Origin: Pseudanabaena sp.
GTDB taxonomy: Bacteria > Cyanobacteriota > Cyanobacteriia > Pseudanabaenales > Pseudanabaenaceae
Direction of reading: 5' to 3'
Length of the DNA: 64,000 nucleotides
NCBI GenBank assembly: GCA_003249035.1
Contig: QBMK01000006.1
Coordinates: 1-64,000 of the forward strand
Positions 31,376-39,924 of this stretch are shown one piece after another. Positions within the stretch are counted from its first letter, which is position 1, and each line of letters begins with the position of its first letter. The translations under genes were made by a program, and so were the position numbers. The notes under the pieces were generated by a model. The model did not search any database and was not told where the DNA came from. It worked only from the letters and a program-made list of their open reading frames with translations.

Positions 31376-31499
31376 AAAGCACTTATGCGTCAGCGCGATC
31401 GCTTAGTTAAAACATTAGCTGAGTTGAATGCGATCACGGATTGATCAGAGAAACTGGATTAGAAATTATGAGGTATTCATGAATAAAGTAGAACTTAGT

Positions 31500-32285
31500 T
31501 CATTTGATCGTACATAGGTAATAAAGCCACATATCGGCGTTAACACATAACTCCTGCTGAGTTGTGATTTCTAATCCACTCTCCCAAGAATAGATTCTGA
31601 TATTATCAAAATCTGCTTTTAATTGATCAATCTGCGCTTGAGGTCTGATGTAATATTGCTTTAAGCGGAAGTTATGAGATTCATCTTGAACAATTTCATA
31701 GTCAGAATGTTTTATTTGCCGGAGAGAAATTGAGCGATTGAAGAAGCGCAGAAGCACAAACATGATCAGATTTACATAGGTTTTTAGAGGATTGAGGCTA
31801 AATTTATTCTGCCATGCAAATTCTCTTTCTAGCCCCTGTAGGTTATGACTCGAAAATAAGAAATAACCTCCAGATTTACCAATCCGCTTAACTTCTTGTA
31901 ACACCTTTAATCGATCTTCATGGGAAATCACATCAATTCCATTAAAGCTAAATAAAATGAAATCGAAAGAATTATCTTGAAACTGCTTCATATCTCTAGC
32001 ATCGCCAACTTCAAACCTTCTTGATTGCGAAGCAGATGGAAAGCGCCTCTGGCAAGCCTTTATCATCTCTTCAGAATAATCAATGCCAACATATTCCTGA
32101 ACTACAGTAGAGAAATGTTGGGTAGTTCTCCCTCCCCCCACACCAATATCCAGCATTCTCATATTTACCCATTCACTATGAAGAAGTTCCAAAATGGATT
32201 GTTCTGCGGGTTGCAATTGTTGTAACTGGCTGTAGTGTCTAACAATCTCGCGGGACATATAAACTCGATAATTATGCTCTAGCAT
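31500..32285 (-). CDS. Class I SAM-dependent methyltransferase
   Basis: 'MRMLDIGVGGGRTTQHFSTVVQEYVGIDYSEEMI', 'FDFILFSFNGIDVI'. Confidence 0.9.
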   Translation of the reverse strand: MLEHNYRVYMSREIVRHYSQLQQLQPAEQSILELLHSEWVNMRMLDIGVGGGRTTQHFSTVVQEYVGIDYSEEMIKACQRRFPSASQSRRFEVGDARDMKQFQDNSFDFILFSFNGIDVISHEDRLKVLQEVKRIGKSGGYFLFSSHNLQGLEREFAWQNKFSLNPLKTYVNLIMFVLLRFFNRSISLRQIKHSDYEIVQDESHNFRLKQYYIRPQAQIDQLKADFDNIRIYSWESGLEITTQQELCVNADMWLYYLCTIK

Positions 32286-32464
32286 ATTGCTTAATATTTG
32301 AAGGAAAATTCTGGAAGGCTACCTGTATCTCAAGACTATGAGCGTTAGGTTTAATAACATACCATTCTGAGCGTAGCAGTTTAGGACAGAGCTTGATAGA
32401 TATACGCTTGAAGGTAACCCTAGCCTCAAAAAACAACTTCACTTGTTAAGCGATCGCGATATGA

Positions 32465-32570
32465 TAATTCCAAAACACAAAATGGCTGCGCCATTTTGTG
32501 TTTTTAAAACCCTTACTGGGTTTGGTTTTTAATTCATAAAAGTGTCGGCACACTTTTGTGAATTGGTATA
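32465..32570. repeat. Family A composite repeat
   Basis: ttccaaaacacaaaatggctgcgccattttgtgtttttaaaacccttactgggtttggtttttaattcataaaagtgtcggcacacttttgtgaattggtat. Confidence 0.8.
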
Positions 32571-32693
32571 AAGTGCCTCAGCGGGCAAACAGCTATAATT
32601 GTTAGCCGAGCCAAAGATATCAAGATCTGCTCAATTGAGCCATCTAGTCGAGAACGCTCCCACAAATATCACAGTTGAACTTGAGAGAGATAA

Positions 32694-34172
32694 ATGAAAT
32701 CACGAACACATATGCTTCTTAGCGGGGCTTTGTGCATCACAACCGCATTAACGCTTTTGTCTGGCTGCAATCAAAAAAATGACCCCATTGCCAACGCCGA
32801 GCAAGCAGATCGAAAGGCAGGTATAGCTGCGCCGAGCATAGAGGAAACAAAGGCGATCGCCGAGGAGGCATTCATCTATGGCTTGCCCCTCGTGATGAAC
32901 TATGCCGTGATGAATGAATTTGTCGTTGATAAGAATTCAGGACAATACAAGGGCCCATTCAATCAGATCAGCAATGAAGCACGTGTTTTCACCTATAAGG
33001 ACACGTCAGTGGTAACCCCCAACAGCGATACACCTTACTCAATGCTGTGGCTAGATCTTCGCGCTGAGCCGATGGTGATCTCGGTACCAGCAGTGGAGAA
33101 AGATCGCTACTACTCTGTGCAGTTAATTGATGGCAATGTATACAATTACGGCTACATCGGCAGCCGCACCACTGGCAACGAAGCTGGCGACTACATGGTC
33201 GTTGGGCCAGAGTGGAAAGGCGAAAAGCCAGCGGGTATCAAGCAGATTTTTCAATCGACTACGCCCTTTGGTCTAACCATTTTCCGAACCCAGCTCTTCA
33301 ACCCAGATGATATGCCGAATGTGGTGAAGGTACAGTCAGGTTACAAAGCACAGCCGCTGTCCGCATTTTTGAAACAACCTGCACCGCCCGCCGCGCCGAA
33401 GATTGATTTCCTGCCGGCAACGACTGCAGGGATCAAAGCGAACTTCTTCGAGTATCTCGATGCTGCACTCCAGTTCGTTCCTGAGACATCTGATACAAAA
33501 GAACTTAGAAGCAGGCTCGCCAAAATCGGCATAGGTCCAGGGAAAACCTTTGCGTTTAAAGATCTCTCCCTAGAACATAAAGCTGCTGTATTACTCGCCT
33601 TGAAGGAAGGTGAAGGCAAAGTTGAGAAGTTTCTAAACACTGGAAGCAAGAATATCAATGGTTGGAAGGTTGGCGCTTTCTTTGGTGACAAAGCTTTCTT
33701 CAACGGCGACTGGCTCAAGCGCTCTGCCGGCGCCAAGGGCGGCATCTACGGAAATAATGCCGAAGAAGCAATGTATCCTATGACCCGTGAAGACAGCACC
33801 GGCGAGACCCTAGACGGAAGCAAGCACAACTACAAGCTCACCTTCGCCGCAGGGCAGCTACCGCCAGTGAACTCTTTCTGGTCAGTGACAATGTATGACG
33901 GAAAGAGTCAGTTCCTGATCAAAAATCCAATCAACCGCTATCTGATCAATTCACCGATGTTGACTGACATGAAAAAGAATGATGACGGATCGGTCACCAT
34001 CTACATGCAGAAGGACTCCCCAGGCAAGGAGAAGGAATCAAACTGGCTACCAGCTCCTAACGGCCCGATTTATCTTGTCATGCGCCTCTACTGGCCAAAG
34101 ACAGAAACCCCTTCCATTCTTCCACCCGGTCAAGGTAGCTGGAATCCACCAGGTGTCGTGAAGGCGAAGTAA
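32694..34172 (+). CDS. DUF1254/DUF1214 domain-containing lipoprotein
   Basis: Lipobox 'LLSGCNQ', 'EAFIYGLPLVMNYAVM', 'VVTPNSDTPYSMLWLDLRAEPMVISVP', 'NSFWSVTMYDGKSQFLIKNPINRYLI'. Confidence 0.92.
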   Translation: MKSRTHMLLSGALCITTALTLLSGCNQKNDPIANAEQADRKAGIAAPSIEETKAIAEEAFIYGLPLVMNYAVMNEFVVDKNSGQYKGPFNQISNEARVFTYKDTSVVTPNSDTPYSMLWLDLRAEPMVISVPAVEKDRYYSVQLIDGNVYNYGYIGSRTTGNEAGDYMVVGPEWKGEKPAGIKQIFQSTTPFGLTIFRTQLFNPDDMPNVVKVQSGYKAQPLSAFLKQPAPPAAPKIDFLPATTAGIKANFFEYLDAALQFVPETSDTKELRSRLAKIGIGPGKTFAFKDLSLEHKAAVLLALKEGEGKVEKFLNTGSKNINGWKVGAFFGDKAFFNGDWLKRSAGAKGGIYGNNAEEAMYPMTREDSTGETLDGSKHNYKLTFAAGQLPPVNSFWSVTMYDGKSQFLIKNPINRYLINSPMLTDMKKNDDGSVTIYMQKDSPGKEKESNWLPAPNGPIYLVMRLYWPKTETPSILPPGQGSWNPPGVVKAK

Positions 34173-34213
34173 ATTCAAAGTGAACTGATGATGAGCTAAG
34201 GGACTTGCGAAAA

Positions 34214-34297
34214 AAATAAAGTTCCAATCCAGATTTTCCAGAATTGGTGGGGTGGGGCGGCGAAGCCGCTCAACCAATTCTGGTTTTATATTTGCTA
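34214..34297. repeat. Family B palindrome (imperfect)
   Basis: ccagaattggtggggtggggcggcgaagccgctcaaccaattctggttttata. Confidence 0.65.
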
Positions 34298-34428
34298 CTT
34301 TATTAAATCGCACAGCCCTGACTAGATCGCTAACTATCCAAAACATGAAATTGTCTGCCAATCAAGTTTTTGGCAACCTGCTAAAATAATTCGCAACTTT
34401 CTAAATAACTTTAAAAGTAATCCCCTTT

Positions 34429-35133
34429 ATGACTCAAGAGCCAATCTTACTTCCTGATAATTTAGAAGATGCTACCGAACAAGCGATCGCTGCATCACAT
34501 CAAGCGATCGCTGATGGAGCTAACCGTGTAATCGCCGATCTCCGTTTTCCTGAACTCAAAGCGATGCCGATCGCCTATGAGTTTGCGGCTAGTTTTAATC
34601 AACGCTATGGTAAGGCTTGGCAAGCGATTTTTTCAGATGCAGGAGCGGCGGCTCTGGCAAAGCGCGAATGGGCAGATCTTGATGTGTCCGTGCGCGGTGT
34701 CAATGAAGGACGCAGAGCTATTCGTGAGGAAGATCAAGCCTTTCTCATAATCGAGCCAACTTCAGTTGAAGTGGAACTGGTAGAAAAGTTGGCGCAGCTA
34801 GCAGGCGATCGCCCTTTTGTGATGCTCAATCCTCGCCTTGAAAATAGTGAAGTAGGTTTGGGGCTTGCCGCAAGACAAATGCGCGATCGCTTTTTAAGTA
34901 CGTTCGAGACAGCCTATTACATTAAGCCTTTAGAGCTTGGAGCGTTATGGCGTTGCTATCCGCAAACATGGGAAGTATGGCAACAAACTGAAGATGGAAT
35001 GCAGTCGATGGCGGAGGTAGCTCAACGCCCATCCAGCGACGACATCGATCGTTTGTTTCAGCAAAAGACTGGCAAGCAGTCTGGTTCATTATTAGGGCGT
35101 TTGCAACAGTTCCTAAGCGCTCTAGCACGATAG
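34429..35133 (+). CDS. DUF1995 family protein
   Basis: 'ANRVIADLRFPELKAMPIAYEFAASF', 'RPFVMLNPRLENSEVGLGLAARQMRDRFLSTFETAYYIKPLELGALWRCYP'. Confidence 0.85.
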   Translation: MTQEPILLPDNLEDATEQAIAASHQAIADGANRVIADLRFPELKAMPIAYEFAASFNQRYGKAWQAIFSDAGAAALAKREWADLDVSVRGVNEGRRAIREEDQAFLIIEPTSVEVELVEKLAQLAGDRPFVMLNPRLENSEVGLGLAARQMRDRFLSTFETAYYIKPLELGALWRCYPQTWEVWQQTEDGMQSMAEVAQRPSSDDIDRLFQQKTGKQSGSLLGRLQQFLSALAR

Positions 35134-35349
35134 AAGCAGAATAAAAACAGATATTGATAGTTCTGATATACCATTTGCTGCGATTGAAGGAGAAAAATGG
35201 ATTGAGTCCCTTCAATCGCAGCATTGATTACAGCCTCATCAATGTCTGTTCGCCTGATATCACCTGTGAAATCAGCTGAAGCTCATAGATTTGCTCACGT
35301 TAGGCTATAACTAGATCATCAAAGCTAAATTTTCTAAGATTTATCTCGC

Positions 35350-37212
35350 ATGAGTAATTGCCTTTGTCTTGCTTGCGATCGCGCAAACTCAATAACAACC
35401 AAGTTTTGCACTCAATGCGGTGCTAAGTTACAAATTCAAGAGCGTTATCGCGCTTTGAAGGTAATCGGACAGGGGGGATTTGGTAAGACTTTCTTGGCTC
35501 AGGATGAGTCGAAGCCGTCTCAGCCGCGTTGTGTGATTAAGCAATTTGCTTTTGAGACGATCAATCCTAATGCGAGTCAAGGGACTTTGGATGTCGCCAT
35601 CAGGTTATTTGAGCAGGAAGCAAAGCGGCTCGATGATTTGGGTAAACATCCGCAAATTCCTGAACTTCTATCTTTCACAATTCATGAGGGTAAGCAGTAC
35701 CTCATCCAAGAGTTTATCGATGGTGAGACTTTGGAACAGGAACTAGCGCGAGTTGGTGCATTTAGCGAGCAGCAGGTGCGGGATGTGTTGGTGGAGGTGC
35801 TGCAAATCTTGGAGTTTGTGCATAGCAAGTCGGTAATTCATCGCGATATTTCGCCAGACAATATCATTCGGCGGCGCAGCGATCAAAAGTTGGTGCTGGT
35901 AGATTTTGGGGCGGCAAAGCACGCAACGGCGACGTTATTGGCAAAGACGGGGACGGGCATCGGGAAGCCAAGTTATGGCGCTCCTGAGCAAATGTTGGGT
36001 AAGTCGGTGTTTCAGAGCGATTTGTTTGGGTTGGGTGTGACTTGTTTACATTTGCTCACGAATGTGGAACCGTTTACGCTCTACGATGTTTTGGAGAATG
36101 AATATCAATGGCAGCAGTTTTTGAATGGAAAAGTAGTGAGTAATGAGTTTGGGAAGTTGTTGGATCGATTGACTGCTTACAGGGTAAAGGAGAGACCTAA
36201 TTCGGTTACAGATATTTTGCAGGGGTTTAATATTGGGCAAAAAACATCAACTGCTGTTAATAATTCTTCTGGTGCTTATAGTTTTAAAGGCGAAGATTTA
36301 CAGGCAGAACATCGTGTGTCAATTCCTTCTGCAATACCAAATAAGCAAGTAACAAAAACAACTTCTTCAGTTTCAGAATTTAAATTTACATATGTAAAGA
36401 CTCGCATAGTTAGTAGCGGTTTTCTAGGGTTAGGAACTAGAGTTGAGCTAGAGCGTCAACATGCTAAAACTGGATATATTCGTGAGAACTTGGGAAATGG
36501 AGTAACTATAGATTTAGTTCGCATTCCTGCGGGAAAGTTTATGATGGGTAGTAATGAACATGATCGCGGAAAACCAATCCATGAAGTAACTTTGCAAGAG
36601 TTTTGGATGGGGAAATATGTAATGACACAAAAACAATGGCAAGCTGTAATGGGAAATAATCCTGCATATTTCAAAGGCGATAACTTACCAGTAGAGAGAG
36701 TTTCTTGGAGTGATGCGCGAGATTCTTGTGAGAAGGTTTCAAAGTCTACGGGAAAAAACTTTAGGTTGCCAACTGAAGCAGAATGGGAATACGCTTGTCG
36801 CGCTGGAACAAATACATTTTTTCATTTTGGGGAAGTTATTACGCCAGATTTAGTTAATTACGATGGAAAGTCTTCTGACCGTAGCAATTCAGAAAAAGTA
36901 GTATATCGCAAGCATACAGTCAATGTAAATGCTTTTGAACCGAATAAATGGGGAGTATATCAAATGCACGGCAATGTATGGGAATGGTGTTTAGATGATT
37001 GGAATGATGACTATAGTAAGAAGCCATTGCACTTCAAACATCATGGCAACGAATCGTGGGGTAATCTGAATATAAATAAAAATGATGATCGTGATCACAC
37101 TCTGCGTGGTGGCTCTTGGCTCGTCATTGCTAAGGGTTGCCGTTCTGCGAATCGGTACAGAAGCATTGCAGACAATCGCCTCCACACAATTGGCTTTCGT
37201 GTGGTTGTGTAA
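35350..37212 (+). CDS. Ser/Thr protein kinase fused to FGE-sulfatase/SUMF1 domain, with N-terminal zinc ribbon
   Basis: 'CLACDRANSITTKFCTQCGAKL'; 'VIHRDISPDNII...LVDFGAAK'; 'IPAGKFMMGSNEHDRGKPIHEVTL...LPTEAEWEYACRAGT...WEWCLDDW...TLRGGSW...IGFRVVV'. Confidence 0.93.
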   Translation: MSNCLCLACDRANSITTKFCTQCGAKLQIQERYRALKVIGQGGFGKTFLAQDESKPSQPRCVIKQFAFETINPNASQGTLDVAIRLFEQEAKRLDDLGKHPQIPELLSFTIHEGKQYLIQEFIDGETLEQELARVGAFSEQQVRDVLVEVLQILEFVHSKSVIHRDISPDNIIRRRSDQKLVLVDFGAAKHATATLLAKTGTGIGKPSYGAPEQMLGKSVFQSDLFGLGVTCLHLLTNVEPFTLYDVLENEYQWQQFLNGKVVSNEFGKLLDRLTAYRVKERPNSVTDILQGFNIGQKTSTAVNNSSGAYSFKGEDLQAEHRVSIPSAIPNKQVTKTTSSVSEFKFTYVKTRIVSSGFLGLGTRVELERQHAKTGYIRENLGNGVTIDLVRIPAGKFMMGSNEHDRGKPIHEVTLQEFWMGKYVMTQKQWQAVMGNNPAYFKGDNLPVERVSWSDARDSCEKVSKSTGKNFRLPTEAEWEYACRAGTNTFFHFGEVITPDLVNYDGKSSDRSNSEKVVYRKHTVNVNAFEPNKWGVYQMHGNVWEWCLDDWNDDYSKKPLHFKHHGNESWGNLNINKNDDRDHTLRGGSWLVIAKGCRSANRYRSIADNRLHTIGFRVVV

Positions 37213-37260
37213 ATTCTTTTTGCGCGAGGAATTTATTCACCCTTTGCCCATTCTCGTCCT

Positions 37261-37393
37261 AAACCTTCGCAAATCAGCAACAATCCCCAAACCGCAGCGA
37301 TAAGCGATCGGTAACAGCGAAGAGGGTAGAGCATTTGCGTATGGAGATTTTGGTGATAATTTATAGATTGTGACGCAAATGCTCTACCCCTAC
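37261..37393. repeat. REP-like repeat unit 1 upstream of RAYT transposase
   Basis: aaaccttcgcaaatc...ggtagagcatttgcgt...acgcaaatgctctacc; ~255 bp from unit 2. Confidence 0.85.
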
Positions 37394-37441
37394 AAATCTG
37401 TAAATTCAAATATATATTGGGTGATTTTAAAACAATAAAAC

Positions 37442-37515
37442 CCTGTAGGGGCAGAGCATTACCGCCACAATTTTATAAATTCTGCGATCGCCTAAATACG
37501 GTAATGCTCTGCCCT
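37442..37515. repeat. REP-like palindrome between the two units
   Basis: gggcagagcattaccg...cggtaatgctctgccc. Confidence 0.85.
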
Positions 37516-37649
37516 AAACCTTCGCAAATCAACAACAATTCCCAAACCGCAGGGATAATTTATCGGTAACAGTGCACAGGGTAGAGCATTTGCGTATAGA
37601 GATTTCGGTGATAGTTTATAAATTGTGGCGCAAATGCTCTACCCCTACA
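37516..37649. repeat. REP-like repeat unit 2
   Basis: Near-identical to 37261-37393. Confidence 0.85.
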
Positions 37650-38150
37650 TTTTTACGTTTATTCGTTCCTATATCTTACAACCCTGAAATTCATCATCGA
37701 CGCTCTATCCGTCTACAGGGCTATGACTATTCTCAATCAGGAGCCTATTTTGTTACTATCTGCACCTTTCAAAGACAACATTTGTTTGGAGAGGTTAACG
37801 ATGAAAAAATGCAGCTAAATGTTAATGGTCAGATTGTTTCTGCGATTTGGCAACAAATTCCGCGGCATTTCCCTACCGTGGAACTTGATGAATTTATCCT
37901 CATGCCCGATCACCTACATGGAATTATCGTCATTTCAGAACAGGCTGAGCAATCTATTTCATTAGCAACGATCATTCAAAATTTCAAATCTGTTTCTACT
38001 CGCAAAATCAATAAAATCACTCAGAATTCGGGCGTGTCTATCTGGCAACGAAACTATCATGAAAGAATTGTCAGAAGTGATCAAGACTTAGATCGTCTCC
38101 GTCATTATATGTTGGCTAATCCTGAAAACTGGCAGTTTGTTGCTGAATAA
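37572..38150 (+). CDS. REP-associated tyrosine transposase (RAYT, Y1/TnpA-REP family)
   Basis: 'NPEIHHRRSIRLQGYDYSQSGAYFVTICTFQRQHLFGEV...LMPDHLHGIIVI...SIWQRNYHERIVRSDQDLDRLRHYMLANPENW'; conserved part begins ~37674, start codon unclear. Confidence 0.93.
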   Translation: MHRVEHLRIEISVIVYKLWRKCSTPTFLRLFVPISYNPEIHHRRSIRLQGYDYSQSGAYFVTICTFQRQHLFGEVNDEKMQLNVNGQIVSAIWQQIPRHFPTVELDEFILMPDHLHGIIVISEQAEQSISLATIIQNFKSVSTRKINKITQNSGVSIWQRNYHERIVRSDQDLDRLRHYMLANPENWQFVAE

Positions 38151-38222
38151 AAAAGAGATATACTTTTTTAGCGATCGCCTTTTTCGCGGAGAGGTTTGCG
38201 ATCGCCATGAAAATTATTTAGA

Positions 38223-38411
38223 CTAAAACTTTGGTGCTATCCCCGCTTGTTTACATATCGCATTTGCAGTAATCCGATCAATTGTCCGATGTCTTTTAAT
38301 CGGAATTGTTTTGATATTGTTGGTGTAAATGGAATGATTCCCGCCTTCCCTAAGCAAATAAAATCCATTCTCTTCAAAATATTTCACCAGATCACTGCGT
38401 TTAACTGACAT
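38223..38411 (-). CDS. hicA: HicA family mRNA interferase toxin
   Basis: 'LVKYFEENGFYLLREGGNHSIYTNNIKTIPIKRHRTIDRITANAICKQAGI'. Confidence 0.93.
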   Translation of the reverse strand: MSVKRSDLVKYFEENGFYLLREGGNHSIYTNNIKTIPIKRHRTIDRITANAICKQAGIAPKF

Positions 38412-38413
38412 AA

Positions 38414-38668
38414 CTAAACTTCCACAGGAATCTGCTCAATTAAAGATTTACTAGAAGGAATCTCTTTATTTTGTTGCTTATATGCAGCAATCATTTCTTG
38501 TAAAGCATCTTGTAGATACTCGCGACAAAGTTCGAGAGTTTCACCCTCAGTTATTACCTCTTGCCATTCAATGAGTTGCCCCATATAACCTGAGTCAATC
38601 TTTGTATAATTTGCGGTAAAGGTTGTAAGCATATATTTAAGTTTAGCTAAAGCCTTAATTTGTCTCAC
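38414..38668 (-). CDS. hicB: HicB family antitoxin
   Basis: 'DSGYMGQLIEWQEVITEGETLELCREYLQDALQEMIAAY'. Confidence 0.92.
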   Translation of the reverse strand: MRQIKALAKLKYMLTTFTANYTKIDSGYMGQLIEWQEVITEGETLELCREYLQDALQEMIAAYKQQNKEIPSSKSLIEQIPVEV

Positions 38669-38780
38669 TATAACAAAAAAAACTTTGAATACTAGGCTAT
38701 TTTTTCTAGTTATTGGCGAAATTACTGGACTGGGCGATCGCCAACTATCTGTAACTACAGTTTGGCTGCAACGAGCGATT

Positions 38781-38822
38781 TCATGTCAACATGACATCAT
38801 ATATGCTATCATGTTGACATGA
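38781..38822. promoter_or_regulatory. Palindromic putative operator overlapping PIN toxin start codon
   Basis: tcatgtcaacatga(14 nt)tcatgttgacatga perfect inverted repeat; ATG at 38819. Confidence 0.65.
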
Positions 38823-39241
38823 AATCCCGAATTGTCATTGATACTAGCGTTTTAATCAGCGCTCTAATAGGCTCCACTGGAGCAAGTCGAGAGTTGATTA
38901 GGCTCTGCCTTCAAGGAGAATATCAACCACTGATGGGAAACAACTTATTTTTAGAATATGAGTCAGTAGTTCAGCGAGAAGAAATCATTACCCAATGTAC
39001 TTTGAAAAATCAGGAGATTGTTACCTTACTTGATGCTTTCATGAGTGTCTGTCAATGGATTGATATTTACTATTTGTGGAGACCTAACTTACGAGATGAA
39101 GCAGATAACCATTTAATAGAACTAGCGATCGCAGGTAATGCTCAAATTATTGCCACAAAAAATATCAAAGATTTCTTAAACAGCGATCTAATCTTCCCAA
39201 ACTTATCCATTCTCAAGCCACAACAAATCTTTAGGAGATAA
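38819..39241 (+). CDS. PIN-domain toxin (COG1569-type)
   Basis: 'RIVIDTSVLISALIGSTGASRELIRLCLQGEYQPLMGNNLFLEYESVV...DEADNHLIELAIAGNAQIIATKNIKDF'. Confidence 0.92.
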   Translation: MKSRIVIDTSVLISALIGSTGASRELIRLCLQGEYQPLMGNNLFLEYESVVQREEIITQCTLKNQEIVTLLDAFMSVCQWIDIYYLWRPNLRDEADNHLIELAIAGNAQIIATKNIKDFLNSDLIFPNLSILKPQQIFRR

Positions 39242-39246
39242 CACTT

Positions 39247-39462
39247 ATGGCAACTTTAACAATTCGACTTCCCGATGATAAACATACAAGATTAAAGGAA
39301 CTAGCTCAGTCACGAGGAATTAGCGTCAATAAGCTTATGGAAGAATTATCAACTATTGTTCTGACTGAATTCGATACCTACAACAGGTTTAAAGTAATGG
39401 CAGCAAGAGGTGATGTCCAAGAAGGTTTACGCATATTGGATAAATTAGATGCAAAAACATGA
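39247..39462 (+). CDS. Ribbon-helix-helix antitoxin-like protein
   Basis: 'MATLTIRLPDDKHTRLKELAQSRGISVNKLMEELSTIVLTEF'. Confidence 0.88.
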   Translation: MATLTIRLPDDKHTRLKELAQSRGISVNKLMEELSTIVLTEFDTYNRFKVMAARGDVQEGLRILDKLDAKT

Positions 39463-39879
39463 GTAAGTTTCAAATGTTTGCTTCCGTTACCTTAAATCAA
39501 GACATTCAGCTTCATTCTGGTGGAATTGCCCCACAAGGGACTGATGGTGCGATCGTGGGAAATATTTAAAGATGGTGAAGCCTACCTAGTCGAAATATTT
39601 GGTGGATGGTTAAAGTTCACCACTGAAGGCGATATGATCGAAACATCTCAAGATGATCCCGAAGCATTTCGTGACACCCTAGATGTAGAAACGCTCTATC
39701 CTCATCAAATAACTCCAGTAAATGCTCATCAACAAAGCGACAAACAGAAAGTAAAACAACAGCTTTTAGCATTACTAGAACTACTACCAGAAGAATCAAT
39801 TCTGCAAGTTAAAGACTTCACAGAGTTTCTTTGCTACAAGCAACAAGCTACACCAACCTCAGTAGTTTCCCAAAAATGA
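39459..39879 (+). pseudogene. DUF4926-like small protein gene split by a single-base frameshift
   Basis: Frame 1: MSKFQMFASVTLNQDIQLHSGGIAPQGTDGAIV; shifted frame from 39559: EIFKDGEAYLVEIFGGWLKFTTEGDMIETSQDDPEAFRDTLDVETLYP; join at GGG 39557-39559. Confidence 0.75.
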
Positions 39880-39924
39880 CAAACATAGCAGTCTGTGTCA
39901 AACGCTATTGGCAGGATAACAACC

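Noticed and set aside
34482-34520. Short internal duplication (caagcgatcgctg...caagcgatcgctg) in the DUF1995 gene
   Set aside because: Explained by two HIP1 sites in alanine-rich coding sequence.
37257-37650. Repeats with spacing could suggest a CRISPR array
   Set aside because: Only two ~133-bp units plus one related palindrome, no short regular repeats/spacers, and a RAYT gene adjacent explains them as REP/BIME.
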